A DNA stretch of 64,000 nt from Hyperoplus lanceolatus. Its lineage: Eukaryota; Chordata; Actinopteri; Uranoscopiformes; Ammodytidae. The translations under genes were made by a program, and so were the position numbers. A model generated the notes under the pieces. The model had not been told where the DNA came from. It ran no database searches and saw nothing but the letters and a program-made list of their open reading frames with translations. Positions 29,047 through 42,868 of the stretch are shown here, one piece after another (the first letter of the stretch is position 1; each line of letters opens with the position of its first letter). The stretch covers positions 11,037,501-11,101,500 of the forward strand of contig CM049402.1 of NCBI GenBank assembly GCA_026929865.2, written 5' to 3'.

Positions 29047-31425
29047 ATGCATTTTTGGACCACTGTCTTTGTCTTGTGTGCAACATGGCCCAGCGCTTTG
29101 TCTGTGACACGTTACTCCATAGCAGAGGAGATGGAACGGGGCTCTGTTGTGGCTAATCTCGCTGCTGATTTGGGACTTGAGCCTGGAGGTTTGGCACAAC
29201 GAGAGGTAAAACTTGACATTTTCCATAACAAAAAATATCTAGATGTCAATAAAAATACAGGGGAGTTATATATCGTGGAAAAGATGGACAGGGAATATCT
29301 TTGTCCGAAAATAGCCTCCTGTTTTCTCAAGCTTGATGTTATCATAGAGAGCCCCTTACGTATCTTCAACATTGAACTCGGAATAACGGACATAAATGAT
29401 AACGCACCACATTTTCGACGAGACAGAGTGGAGCTCGACGTTTCAGAATCAGCCACACCGGGAGAGAGATTCTCCCTGCCTAATGCTGTGGATCCAGATG
29501 TTGGCATAAATACAATTAAAACATACAAACTCAGTGACAGTGAACATTTTACTATCGAAATTCAGACGGGCAGTGATGGGACTCAATATGTTGATTTGGT
29601 GTTGACCAAGTCTTTAGATAGAGAGAAGAATGCGGTTCATAATTTAATACTGACTGCTGTGGACGGCGGGGTCCCTGTGCGCTCCGGCACTGCCAATATT
29701 ATTGTAAAAGTACAGGATACAAACGATAATCCTCCTCGGTTTGATAAGCAGACATACACAATTAACATGACAGAAAATTCCCCGATAGGAACCTTAGTGA
29801 TGAAGCTTAACGCTACAGATCTTGACGAGGGTCTACATTCGGAGATAGTATACTCATTCACCCTATACACGTCAGAAAAAACGCAAGATGTATTTTCATT
29901 AGATCCTAACAAAGGAGAGATAACAGTGAAAGGTACTATTGACTATGAAGATATGACATTGTATGATATGCACATAGAGGCCAGAGACAAAGGGACGCAT
30001 CCCTTGCTGGGGCAGTGTAAAGTAGTGGTCCACGTGACGGATATGAATGACAATTATCCGGAAATTACCATACAATCTGTTAAAAACACAGTGGATGAGA
30101 ACATCCCCGTAGGAAGTATTATTGCTGTGGTAGCCATAAGTGACAGAGACACTGGCGATAATGGAAAAGTGAGCTTATCCATCAATAAGAACATGCCCTT
30201 TATTCTTAACCAGTCATCAGATAGACCCATGCATTACAAACTCATAGTGTCTGAACCCTTGGATCGTGAATTGGTGCCCGAATATGATATCCCGCTGATT
30301 GTGACAGATGCAGGAACACCTCCTTTATCTGATAACGAAACAATACATCTACATCTGTTGGACGTCAATGACAATGTTCCACAGTTCGCCCAGTCATTTT
30401 ATACTATACGCGTATTGGAGAATAACGCACCTGGAGCCCTGCTCAGCTCACTCACTGCGTTTGACCCTGACCTCCATGAAAACCAGTATCTAGTTTATTT
30501 CATCCTAGAGAAGGAGATAGCCAACACCTCCATGTCCATGCTGTTCTCCATCAATCCAGAGAACGGTAATCTTTACGCTCTAAAAACTTTTGACTATGAG
30601 ATCGAGAAGGAGTTTCTGTTCCACATCGAGGCCAGAGACTCTGGCTCTCCTCCACTCAGCAGTAACGTGACGGTCCACATCATTATAGTGGACCAGAACG
30701 ACAACGCTCCCGTTATTGTCTCTCCGTGGCGCGCGCACGGCTCGGTGGTGGAGGAAAAGATCCCCAGATCCACCGATAAAGGCTCGCTGGTTGCCAAGGT
30801 GATAGCCTTAGACACTGACTCGGTGCACAACTCTCGGATTACCTACCAGTTTCTACAGGTGACTGACGCCACCTTGTTCAGTCTGGACCAATACAACGGA
30901 GAGATCCGGACTATGAGGATGTTCAGTTACAGAGATCCGCGCCACCAGCGAATGGTGGTTATTGCAAAAGACAACGGGGAGCCTGCTCTCTCTGCTACAG
31001 TCACCATCAAGCTTTCCACCATAGAGACTGCCGTTAAGGCCTACTCTGACATGACGGAGGTGCCTCTAGAATATGACATCTTTTCAGACCTAAACCTGTA
31101 TTTGGTCATTGGACTGGGCTCGGTGTCATTTCTCCTGCTGATCACCATATTGGTCACCATCGTGCTCAAGTGTCAGAAACCCAAGCCCAGCAAAGCGGCT
31201 CCTCCCTGCAGGAACAGTGTGATCAGTGAGAGGAACTCCACCATCGCAGACTCCACTCTGGTCTCCAACGATGCCTACTGGTACAGTATGTTTCTAGCGG
31301 AGACCAGGAAAGGAAAGCTGGTGGTTAGACAGCCTGTGCCAAAGGGCTCCAGATACATCGTGTCCAGTTTACCAAGAGGCACGGGACTGACAGACACTAG
31401 TGACTCAGCTGCTTCCACCTTGCAG
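29047..31425 (+). CDS. pcdhg: Protocadherin gamma-type variable exon 1
   Basis: 793 codons. The signal peptide is MHFWTTVFVLCATWPSALS, then EC1 from VTRYSIAEEMERG. Linker motifs are DINDNAPHF, DTNDNPPRF, DMNDNYPEI, DVNDNVPQF and DQNDNAPVI. The helix NLYLVIGLGSVSFLLLITIL and the cytoplasmic tail ending AASTLQ precede donor CAG|GTAAGA in phase 0. This is the most divergent gamma exon: EC1-EC4 are its own, and only the last 1065 nt (from about 30361, end of EC4) belong to the sequence shared by all ten. The first true ATG was taken; upstream in-frame codons carry no ATG. The gamma assignment rests on position after the alpha constant region and on the phase-0 STLQ end. The constant exons lie outside the window. 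Confidence 0.88.
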
Positions 31426-31921
31426 GTAAGACTACAACGTAAACATTTGTTTTTTAATTTGTCAATATTCAGTGATATTTAAGTTTACATGTTGAGGTCA
31501 TCAGCTTAACACTTGAAGCTCATACATTGTGTCAACACATCATTATAAATAAACTATTTTTGTCAGCGATACTAAATATTAAACTCACATTGAAACAAAC
31601 ACATGTTGCTTAACTGATCTTGCAAAACCTGATGGGTGGGTGGCGCTGTTTTGCTAGTAAAAAGCCAGCCCCTGAATGCCATGACAGGGAGTCGCTATCA
31701 TCGGGGTAGAACGTGAAACAGCCGGACAGCTCCGTGGTGCTGAAACTCCACTCAGAAAATGCGCTAAACCTTATCTTCGGAGCTGAAAGATCGCTGGGAC
31801 TTAGATTGCATGGATATGTGAGAGATCAAGGCCGTTACAACAAAATACAATAACTGGAAACGTACATTGAATCGATCGAATGGCGGTGAACCCGCTCATT
31901 AAAATCGGTCCCTTTGTAACA
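31426..31921 (+). promoter_or_regulatory. Intergenic promoter of gamma exon 2
   Basis: A CGCT box (GGGTGGCGCTGTTTTG, 31637-31652) lies about 275 bp before the ATG. It is followed by TAGTAAAAAGCCAGCC, which may serve as a weak TATA, and a block GACAGCTCCGTGGTGCTGAA at about 31727-31746 that recurs before exons 3-7 and may contain the transcription start. Confidence 0.7.
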
Positions 31922-34312
31922 ATGGAGTCTCACAAAAGGTACGTTTCGCTGGTTATTTTTTTTTCTTTCCTTCATGGCATATCGACTTCAGTGACTCATT
32001 ATTCAATACCAGAGGAAATGAAAGAAGGGTCAGTCGTCGCCAACCTTGCTACTGACCTTAGTTTGGATGTTAAAACATTGGATCAGAGGAAGATGCGACT
32101 CGACATCATCGCAAATAAGAAATATCTGGACGTAAACAAAGAGACTGGTGAACTGTATATTGTTGAGAAGATAGATCGGGAATACATTTGCAATACGAAG
32201 TCATTAACGTCATGCTATCTTAAACTGGAGGTAATATTAGAAAACCCATTACGAATTTTCAATATAGAAGTCGAAATTGTGGATATGAACGACAACGCCC
32301 CGCAGTTTCGACGAGACGCCATACATTTAGATATATCTGAAGCGACGCCTAAAGGGGAGAGATTCTCTCTCAGTAATGCAGTTGATCCTGATGTTGGAAT
32401 CAATTCAGTAAAGACATACCATCTAAGTGAAAGTGAACATTTTAGTATTGAAGTTCAGACTGGGAGAGATGGCTCCAAATTTGCAGAATTCATCTTAACT
32501 AAGACTTTGGATCGCGAGCAGCAGGCTGTTCATAATTTAATACTCACAGCTGTAGATGGAGGCACTCCTGCTCGTTCTGGCACTGCGAGTGTTATTGTTC
32601 ACGTTTTAGACACAAATGACAACGCTCCTGCTTTTGACAAAGTAAAGTACAATATAAAAATAAGGGAGAATTCTCCTATAGGGAGCCTTGTTATTCATCT
32701 CAATGCAACTGACTTAGATGAAGGTTCAAATTCTGATGTAACATATGCATACAGTTTATATACGTCAGAGAAAACACAAGAAACATTTCATCTGAATCCT
32801 TCCACTGGTGAAATAATAGTTAAAGGAATGCTAAACTATGAAGATTTCAAAATATATGATATGGAAATTATAGCAACTGATAAGGGAGCCAGTAGTTTAT
32901 CGGGACAGTGTACTATAAAGATTGTAGTTGAGGACATGAATGACAACCACCCAGAAATATCTATTAGGTCATTTCAGAGTCCAGTCAATGAAAACATAGA
33001 ATTAGACACAGTGATAGCAGTAGTTAGTGTCAGTGATAAAGACTCAGGTGACAATGGAGTGGTTGATCTTCATATTCCAGATAATATGCCTTTCAAACTG
33101 AGGGAATCCTCTGATAACTATTATGAATTAGTCGTGTCAGAGCCATTAGACCGTGAGAAGGTTCCAGAATATGACATCACTTTCACTGTTACAGACAGAG
33201 GTTCTCCTCCTTTATCTGATAATGAAACTATGACATTAGAACTGCTGGATGTAAATGACAATGTCCCACAGTTCGCTCAGTCATTTTATACTATACGTGT
33301 ATTGGAGAATAACGCACCTGGAGCCCTGCTCAGCTCACTCACTGCGTTTGACCCTGACCTCCATGAAAACCAGTATCTAGTTTATTTCATCCTAGAGAAG
33401 GAGATAGCCAACACCTCCATGTCCATGCTGTTCTCCATCAATCCAGAGAACGGTAATCTTTACGCACTAAAAACATTTGACTATGAGATCGAGAAGGAGT
33501 TTCTGTTCCACATCGAGGCCAGAGACTCTGGCTCTCCTCCACTCAGCAGTAACGTGACGGTCCACATCATTATAGTGGACCAGAACGACAACGCTCCTGT
33601 TATTGTCTCTCCGTGGCGCGCGCACGGCTCGGTGGTGGAGGAAAAGATCCCCAGATCCACCGATAAAGGCTCTCTGGTTGCCAAGGTGATAGCCTTGGAC
33701 ACTGACTCGGTGCACAACTCTCGGATTACCTACCAGTTTCTACAGGTGACTGACGCCACCTTGTTCAGTCTGGACCAATACAACGGAGAGATCCGGACTA
33801 TGAGGATGTTCAGTTACAGAGATCCGCGCCACCAGCGAATGGTGGTTATTGCAAAAGACAACGGGGAGCCTGCTCTCTCTGCTACAGTCACCATCAAGCT
33901 GTCCACCATAGAGACTGTCGTTAAGGCCTACTCTGACATGACAGAGGTGCCTCTAGAATATGACATCTTTTCAGACCTAAACCTGTATTTGGTCATCGGA
34001 CTGGGCTCGGTGTCATTTCTCCTGCTGATCACCATATTGGTCACCATCGTGCTCAAGTGTCAGAAACCCAAGCCCAGCAAAGCGGCTCCTCCCTGCAGGA
34101 ACAGTGTGATCAGTGAGAGGAACTCCACCATCGCAGACTCCACTCTGGTCTCCAACGATGCATACTGGTACAGTATGTTTCTAGCGGAGACCAGGAAAGG
34201 AAAGCTGGTGGTTAGACAGCCTGTGCCAAAGGGCTCCAGATACATCGTGTCCAGTTTACCAAGAGGCACGGGACTGACAGACACTAGTGGCTCAGCAGCG
34301 TCCACCTTGCAG
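31922..34312 (+). CDS. pcdhg: Protocadherin gamma-type variable exon 2
   Basis: 797 codons to donor CAG|GTAAGA. The start at MESHKRYVSLVIFFSF is set by homology with exons 3-5 and 7. An in-frame ATG at 31880 would add 14 residues, but the aligned codon in the neighbours is not ATG. EC1 spans about 23-129, EC2 130-239, EC3 240-344, EC4 345-452, EC5 453-560, EC6 561-680 and the helix 687-712. EC4 onward from DTVIAVVSV (33005) is the shared block. Its copy carries ETVVKAY rather than ETAVKAY, and GSAAS in place of DSAAS in the tail. Confidence 0.92.
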
Positions 34313-34765
34313 GTAAGATTCAAACGTACATATGTTTTTAAATTTGGTATTCAGTGATAGCATTTTACATTTTTAGTTTAACAGCTTAACTCGTATACAA
34401 AGGCCTATGACTATTTTCGTCAGCGGTTCTCAATTTTAAACTCACACCAAAACTAATTGTAGCTCAAGTAGCCTTAGAAAACCTGCTGGGTGGCGCTGTT
34501 TTGTTAATAAACAGCCAGCCCATGAACGCGATGACAGTGGATCGCTTTCATCGTGGCAGATCGTAAAAAAGCAGGACAGCTCCGTGGTGCTGAAATCCCA
34601 CTCAAAACGCGCTCACCCTTTTAAGAGCCAACATTTTTCAAGGATTAATTGCATAACTATGTTTGGGATCATCGCCGTTACAGCAAAGTCTAACGTTAAT
34701 GGAAACGTAAATCATATTGGTTGAAGTGCGGCGAACCCACAGTTACAATCGGGCCCTTTGTAACA
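34313..34765 (+). promoter_or_regulatory. Intergenic promoter of gamma exon 3
   Basis: CGCT box CTGGGTGGCGCTGTTTTG (34486-34503) and the conserved GACAGCTCCGTGGTGCTGAA block at about 34576-34595. The distance from box to ATG is about 260 bp. Confidence 0.7.
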
Positions 34766-37156
34766 ATGGAGTCTTACAAACGGTACGTGTCGCTCCTTAT
34801 TTTTCTTTCGTTCGTTCATTGCATATCGACTTCAGTGACTCATTATTCAATACCAGAGGAAATGAAAGAAGGATCTGTCGTCGCAAACCTTGCTACCGAC
34901 CTAAGCTTGGATGTTAAAACGCTGAATCAGAGGAAGATGCGGCTTGATATCATCGCAAATAAGAAATATCTGGATGTAAACAAAGAGACTGGTGAACTGT
35001 ACATTGTCGATAAAATAGACAGGGAATATATTTGTCCTGCAAAGTCATCAGCAACTTGTTATCTCAGACTGGAGGTAATACTCGACAAACCAGTACGAAT
35101 TTTCAATATAGAAGTAGAAATTTTGGATATGAACGACAACGCCCCGCAATTTCGACGAGACGTCATTAATTTAGATATATCCGAAGCGACGCCAAAAGGG
35201 GAGAGATTCTCTCTCAGTAATGCAGTTGACCCTGATATTGGAACAAATTCAGTAAAAACATACCATCTGAGTGAAAGTGAACATTTTAATATTGAAGTGC
35301 AGACTGGAAGAGAAGGGTCGAAGTTTGCCGAATTAATCTTGAAGAAGACATTAGATCGCGAGCAGCAGGCTGTTCATAATTTAATACTCACAGCTGTAGA
35401 TGGAGGCACACCTGCTCGTTCTGGCACTGCCAAAGTTATTGTTCGTGTTTTGGACACAAATGACAACGCTCCTGCTTTTGACAAAGTAAGTTATGATATC
35501 AAAATAATGGAAAATTCTCCTATAGGGAGCCTTGTTATTCATCTCAATGCAACTGACTTAGATGAAGGTTCAAATTCTGATGTAACATATGCATACAGTT
35601 TATATACATCAGAGAAAACGCAAGACACATTTAATCTGAATCCTTCCACTGGTGAAATTACTGTTAAAGGAATGCTAAACTATGAGGATTTTAAAATGTA
35701 TGATATGGAAATTATAGCAACTGATAAAGGAGCCAGTAGTTTATCGGGACAGTGTACTATAAATATTGCAGTTGAAGACATGAATGACAACCACCCAGAA
35801 ATATCTATTAGGTCATTTCAGAGTCCAGTCAATGAAAACATAGAATTAGACACAGTGATAGCAGTAGTTAGTGTCAGTGATAAAGACTCAGGTGACAATG
35901 GAGTGGTTGATCTTCATATTCCAGATAATATGCCTTTCAAACTGAGGGAATCCTCTGATAACTATTATGAATTAGTCGTGTCAGAGCCATTAGACCGTGA
36001 GAAGGTTCCAGAATATGACATCACTTTCACTGTTACAGACAGAGGTTCTCCTCCTTTATCTGACAATGAAACTATGACGTTAGAACTGCTGGATGTTAAT
36101 GACAATGTTCCACAGTTCGCCCAGTCATTTTATACTATACGTGTATTGGAGAATAACGCACCTGGAGCCCTGCTCAGCTCACTCACTGCGTTTGACCCTG
36201 ACCTCCATGAAAACCAGTATCTAGTTTATTTCATCCTAGAGAAGGAGATAGCCAACACCTCCATGTCCATGCTGTTCTCCATCAATCCAGAGAACGGTAA
36301 TCTTTACGCACTAAAAACATTTGACTATGAGATCGAGAAGGAGTTTCTGTTCCACATCGAGGCCAGAGACTCTGGCTCTCCTCCACTCAGCAGTAACGTG
36401 ACGGTCCACATCATTATAGTGGACCAGAACGACAACGCTCCTGTTATTGTCTCTCCGTGGCGCGCGCACGGCTCGGTGGTGGAGGAAAAGATCCCCAGAT
36501 CCACCGATAAAGGCTCTCTGGTTGCCAAGGTGATAGCCTTGGACACTGACTCGGTGCACAACTCTCGGATTACCTACCAGTTTCTACAGGTGACTGACGC
36601 CACCTTGTTCAGTCTGGACCAATACAACGGAGAGATCCGGACTATGAGGATGTTCAGTTACAGAGATCCGCGCCACCAGCGAATGGTGGTTATTGCAAAA
36701 GACAACGGGGAGCCTGCTCTCTCTGCTACAGTCACCATCAAGCTGTCCACCATAGAGACTGCCGTTAAGGCCTACTCTGACATGACAGAGGTGCCTCTAG
36801 AATATGACATCTTTTCAGACCTAAACCTGTATTTGGTCATCGGACTGGGCTCGGTGTCATTTCTCCTGCTGATCACCATATTGGTCACCATCGTGCTCAA
36901 GTGTCAGAAACCCAAGCCCAGCAAAGCGGCTCCTCCCTGCAGGAACAGTGTGATCAGTGAGAGGAACTCCACCATCGCAGACTCCACTCTGGTCTCCAAC
37001 GATGCCTACTGGTACAGTATGTTTCTAGCGGAGACCAGGAAAGGAAAGCTGGTGGTTAGACAGCCTGTGCCAAAGGGCTCCAGATACATCGTGTCCAGTT
37101 TACCAAGAGGCACGGGACTGACAGACACTAGTGACTCAGCAGCTTCCACCTTGCAG
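34766..37156 (+). CDS. pcdhg: Protocadherin gamma-type variable exon 3
   Basis: 797 codons, start MESYKRYVSLLIFLSF, donor CAG|GTAAGA. EC1 carries YIVDKIDREYICPAKSSATC, identical in that stretch to exon 4. EC2 differs from exon 4 by DIGTNSVK against DVGINSVK, and EC3 ends TINIAVEDMNDNHPEI. The shared block runs 35849-37156. The spacing to exon 4 is 2856 bp, the same as from exon 4 to exon 5. If the donor is ignored the frame continues for 18 codons and stops, giving a tail without the constant domain. Confidence 0.92.
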
Positions 37157-37621
37157 GTAAGATTCCAACAAACTCACATGTTTTTAAATCTAATAGGCTA
37201 TTCAGTGACATAATTTTGAATTTCTGAGGTCATCACCCAAACTCTTTTAAACAGGCCAATGACTATTTTCGTCATGGATTCTCAATTTTAAACTCACACC
37301 AACACTAATAAACACATCTTTAGTAGTATTAGAAAACCTGATGGGTGGCGCTGTTTTGTTAATAAAAAGCCAGCCCATGAACGCCATGACAGTGGATCGC
37401 TTTCATCGCGGCAGATCGTAAAAAAGCAGGACAGCTCCGTGGTGCTGAAATTCCACTCAAAACGCGCTCACCCTTTTTAGAGCCGACATTTTTGAAGGAT
37501 TTATTTCAAAACTATGTTTGGGATCAAAACTGTTACAACAAAGTTCAACATAACTGGAAACGTCAATTATATTGGTTGAAGTGCGGCGAACCCGCATGTT
37601 ACAATCGAGCCCTTCGCAACA
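37157..37621 (+). promoter_or_regulatory. Intergenic promoter of gamma exon 4
   Basis: CGCT box ATGGGTGGCGCTGTTTTG (37341-37358), AATAAAAAGCC just after it, and the GTGGTGCTGAAA block near 37440. The first ~180 bp match the segment after exon 4 exactly. Confidence 0.7.
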
Positions 37622-40012
37622 ATGGAGTCTTACAAAAGGTACGTGTCGCTCGTTATTTTGCTTTCTTTCGTTCATGGCATATCGACTTCAGTGACTCACT
37701 ATTCAATACCAGAGGAAATGAAAGAAGGATCAGTCGTCGCAAACCTTGCTATCGATCTTGGCTTGGATGTTAAAACACTGAATCAGAGGAAGATGCGGCT
37801 TGATATAATCGCAAATAAGAAATATCTGGATGTAAACAAAGAGACTGGTGAACTGTACATTGTCGATAAAATAGACAGGGAATATATTTGTCCTGCAAAG
37901 TCATCAGCAACTTGTTATCTCAGACTGGAGGTAATACTCGACAAACCAGTACGAATTTTCAATATAGAAGTAGAAATTCTGGATATTAACGACAACGCCC
38001 CGCAATTTCGACGAGACGTCATTAATTTAGATATATCCGAAGCGACGCCAAAAGGGGAGAGATTCTCTCTCAGCAATGCAGTTGATCCTGATGTTGGAAT
38101 CAATTCAGTAAAGACTTACCATCTTAGTGAAAGTGAACATTTTAATATTGAAGTTCAGACTGGAAGAGAAGGGTCGAAGTTTGCAGAATTAATTTTGAAA
38201 AAAACTTTGGATCGCGAGCAGCAGGCTGTTCATAATTTAATACTCACAGCTGTAGATGGAGGCACACCTGCTCGTTCTGGCACTGCCAAAGTTATTGTTC
38301 GTGTTTTGGACACAAATGACAACACTCCTGCTTTTGACAAAGTAAGTTATGATATCAAAGTAATGGAAAATTCTCCTATAGGGAGCCTTGTTATTCATCT
38401 CAATGCAACTGACTTAGATGAAGGTTCAAATTCTGATGTAACATATGCATACAGTTTATATACGTCAGAGAAAACGCAGGAAACATTTAATCTGAATCCT
38501 TCCACTGGTGAAATTACTGTTAAAGGAATGCTAAACTATGAAGATTTTAAAATGTATGATATGGAAATTATAGCAACTGATAAAGGAGCCAATGGTTTAT
38601 CGGGACAGTGTACTATAAAGATTGTAGTTGAAGACATGAATGACAACCACCCAGAAATATCTATTAGGTCATTTCAGAGTCCAGTCAATGAAAACATAGA
38701 ATTAGACACAGTGATAGCAGTAGTTAGTGTCAGTGATAAAGACTCAGGTGACAATGGAGTGGTTGATCTTCATATTCCAGATAATATGCCTTTCAAACTG
38801 AGGGAATCCTCTGATAACTATTATGAATTAGTCGTGTCAGAGCCATTAGACCGTGAGAAGGTTCCAGAATATGACATCACTTTCACTGTTACAGACAGAG
38901 GTTCTCCTCCTTTATCTGACAATGAAACTATGACGTTAGAACTGCTGGATGTTAATGACAATGTTCCACAGTTCGCCCAGTCATTTTATACTATACGTGT
39001 ATTGGAGAATAACGCACCTGGAGCCCTGCTCAGCTCACTCACTGCGTTTGACCCTGACCTCCATGAAAACCAGTATCTAGTTTATTTCATCCTAGAGAAG
39101 GAGATAGCCAACACCTCCATGTCCATGCTGTTCTCCATCAATCCAGAGAACGGTAATCTTTACGCACTAAAAACATTTGACTATGAGATCGAGAAGGAGT
39201 TTCTGTTCCACATCGAGGCCAGAGACTCTGGCTCTCCTCCACTCAGCAGTAACGTGACGGTCCACATCATTATAGTGGACCAGAACGACAACGCTCCTGT
39301 TATTGTCTCTCCGTGGCGCGCGCACGGCTCGGTGGTGGAGGAAAAGATCCCCAGATCCACCGATAAAGGCTCTCTGGTTGCCAAGGTGATAGCCTTGGAC
39401 ACTGACTCGGTGCACAACTCTCGGATTACCTACCAGTTTCTACAGGTGACTGACGCCACCTTGTTCAGTCTGGACCAATACAACGGAGAGATCCGGACTA
39501 TGAGGATGTTCAGTTACAGAGATCCGCGCCACCAGCGAATGGTGGTTATTGCAAAAGACAACGGGGAGCCTGCTCTCTCTGCTACAGTCACCATCAAGCT
39601 GTCCACCATAGAGACTGTCGTTAAGGCCTACTCTGACATGACAGAGGTGCCTCTAGAATATGACATCTTTTCAGACCTAAACCTGTATTTGGTCATCGGA
39701 CTGGGCTCGGTGTCATTTCTCCTGCTGATCACCATATTGGTCACCATCGTGCTCAAGTGTCAGAAACCCAAGCCCAGCAAAGCGGCTCCTCCCTGCAGGA
39801 ACAGTGTGATCAGTGAGAGGAACTCCACCATCGCAGACTCCACTCTGGTCTCCAACGATGCATACTGGTACAGTATGTTTCTAGCGGAGACCAGGAAAGG
39901 AAAGCTGGTGGTTAGACAGCCTGTGCCAAAGGGCTCCAGATACATCGTGTCCAGTTTACCAAGAGGCACGGGACTGACAGACACTAGTGACTCAGCAGCT
40001 TCCACCTTGCAG
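37622..40012 (+). CDS. pcdhg: Protocadherin gamma-type variable exon 4
   Basis: 797 codons, start MESYKRYVSLVILLSF, donor CAG|GTAAGA. Its first linkers read DINDNAPQF, DTNDNTPAF (Thr where neighbours have Ala) and DMNDNHPEI. In the shared block (38705-40012) it has ETVVKAY and the GCA codon in NDAYWY, both shared with exon 2 but not with exon 3 between them. This is a sign of gene conversion. The 18-codon read-through tail is identical to that of exon 3. Confidence 0.92.
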
Positions 40013-40477
40013 GTAAGATTCCAACAAACTCACATGTTTTTAAATCTAATAGGCTATTCAGTGACATAATTTTGAATTTCTGAGGTCATCACCCAAACTC
40101 TTTTAAACAGGCCAATGACTATTTTCGTCATGGATTCTCAATTTTAAACTCACACCAACACTAATAAACACATCTTTAGTAGTATTAGAAAGCCTGCTGG
40201 GTGGCGCTGTTTTGTCAATAAAATGCCAGCCCATGAACGCCATGACAGTGGATCGCTTTCATCGTGGCAGATCGTAAAAAAGCAGGACAGCTCCGTGGTG
40301 CTGAAATCCCACTCAAAACGCGCTCACCCTTTTAAGAGCCAACATTTTTGAAGGATTTATTGCAATACTATGTTTGGGATCAAAGCCGTTATTGCAAAGT
40401 TCAACATAATTGGAAACGTAATTTATAGTGGATGAAGTGCAGCGAACCCACATGTTACAATCGGGCCCTTCGTAACA
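40013..40477 (+). promoter_or_regulatory. Intergenic promoter of gamma exon 5
   Basis: CGCT box CTGGGTGGCGCTGTTTTG (40197-40214), AATAAAATGCC, and the GACAGCTCCGTGGTGCTGAA block near 40287-40306. Confidence 0.7.
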
Positions 40478-42868
40478 ATGGAGTCTTACAAAAGGTACGT
40501 GTCGCTCGTTATTTTGCTTTCTTTCGTTCGTAACATATCGACTTCAGTGACTCACTATTCAATACCAGAGGAAATGAAAGAAGGATCAGTCGTCGCAAAC
40601 CTTGCTATCGATCTTGGCTTGGATGTTAAAACACTGAATCAGAGGAAGATGCGGCTTGACATAATTACAAATAAGAAATATCTGGATGTGAACAAAGAGA
40701 CTGGTGAACTGTATATTGTTGAGAAGATAGACAGGGAATATATTTGTCCTGCAAATACATTAACGTCTTGCTATATTAGACTGGAAGTGATACTCGACAA
40801 CCCAGTACGAATTTTTAATATAGAAGTAGAAATTCTGGATATTAACGACAACGCCCCACAGTTTCGACGAGACGTCATTAATTTAGATATATCCGAAGCG
40901 ACGCCAAAAGGGGAGAGATTCTCTCTCAGCAATGCAGTTGATCCTGATGTTGGAACCAATTCAGTTAAAACATACCATCTGAGTGAAAGTGAACATTTTA
41001 ATATTGAAGTTCAGACTGGAAGAGAAGGGTCTAAATTTGCCGAATTGATCTTAACTAAGACTTTAGATCGAGAGCAGCAGGCTGTCCATAATTTAATACT
41101 CACAGCTGTAGATGGAGGCACACCTACTCGTTCTGGCACTGCCAAAGTAATTGTTCGTGTTTTGGACACAAATGACAACGCTCCTGCTTTTGACAAAGTA
41201 AGTTATGATATCAAAATAATGGAAAATTCTCCTATAGGGAGCCTTGTCATTCATCTCAATGCAACAGACTTAGATGAAGGTTCAAATTCTGATGTAACAT
41301 ATGCATATAGTTTATATACGTCAGAGAAAACACAAGAAACATTTAATCTGAATCCTTCCACTGGTGAAATTACTGTTAAAGGAATGCTAAACTATGAGGA
41401 TTTTAAAATGTATGATATGGAAATTATAGCAACCGACAAAGGAACTCACAGTTTATCGGGACAGTGTACAATCAAGATTGTAGTTGAAGACATGAATGAC
41501 AACCACCCAGCAATATCTATTAGGTCATTTCAGAGTCCAGTCAATGAAAACATAGAATTAGACACAGTGATAGCAGTAGTTAGTGTCAGTGATAAAGACT
41601 CAGGTGACAATGGAGTGGTTGATCTTCATATTCCAGATAATATGCCTTTCAAACTGAGGGAATCCTCTGATAACTATTATGAATTAGTCGTGTCAGAGCC
41701 ATTAGACCGTGAGAAGGTTCCAGAATATGACATCACTTTCACTGTTACAGACAGAGGTTCTCCTCCTTTATCTGACAATGAAACTATGACGTTAGAACTG
41801 CTGGATGTTAATGACAATGTTCCACAGTTCGCCCAGTCATTTTATACTATACGTGTATTGGAGAATAACGCACCTGGAGCCCTGCTCAGCTCACTCACTG
41901 CGTTTGACCCTGACCTCCATGAAAACCAGTATCTAGTTTATTTCATCCTAGAGAAGGAGATAGCCAACACCTCCATGTCCATGCTGTTCTCCATCAATCC
42001 AGAGAACGGTAATCTTTACGCACTAAAAACCTTTGACTATGAGATCGAGAAGGAGTTTCTGTTCCACATCGAGGCCAGAGACTCTGGCTCTCCTCCACTC
42101 AGCAGTAACGTGACGGTCCACATCATTATAGTGGACCAGAACGACAACGCTCCTGTTATTGTCTCTCCGTGGCGCGCGCACGGCTCGGTGGTGGAGGAAA
42201 AGATCCCCAGATCCACCGATAAAGGCTCTCTGGTTGCCAAGGTGATAGCCTTGGACACTGACTCGGTGCACAACTCTCGGATTACCTACCAGTTTCTACA
42301 GGTGACTGACGCCACCTTGTTCAGTCTGGACCAATACAACGGAGAGATCCGGACTATGAGGATGTTCAGTTACAGAGATCCGCGCCACCAGCGAATGGTG
42401 GTTATTGCAAAAGACAACGGGGAGCCTGCTCTCTCTGCTACAGTCACCATCAAGCTGTCCACCATAGAGACTGCCGTTAAGGCCTACTCTGACATGACTG
42501 AGGTGCCTCTAGAATATGACATCTTTTCAGACCTAAACCTGTATTTGGTCATCGGACTGGGCTCGGTGTCATTTCTCCTGCTGATCACCATATTGGTCAC
42601 CATCGTGCTCAAGTGTCAGAAACCCAAGCCCAGCAAAGCGGCTCCTCCCTGCAGGAACAGTGTGATCAGTGAGAGGAACTCCACCATCGCAGACTCCACT
42701 CTGGTCTCCAACGATGCATACTGGTACAGTATGTTTCTAGCGGAGACCAGGAAAGGAAAGCTGGTGGTTAGACAGCCTGTGCCAAAGGGCTCCAGATACA
42801 TCGTGTCCAGTTTACCAAGAGGCACGGGACTGACAGACACTAGTGACTCAGCTGCATCTACTTTGCAG
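40478..42868 (+). CDS. pcdhg: Protocadherin gamma-type variable exon 5
   Basis: 797 codons, start MESYKRYVSLVILLSFVRN. The donor CAG|GTATGA differs from the GTAAGA of exons 1-4, and unspliced reading stops at once. EC1 has YIVEKIDREYICPANTLTSC. The EC3/EC4 junction reads DMNDNHPAI with Ala where all other exons have Glu or a close residue. The shared block is 41561-42868 and has the GCA codon in NDAYWY, as in exons 2 and 4. Confidence 0.92.
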
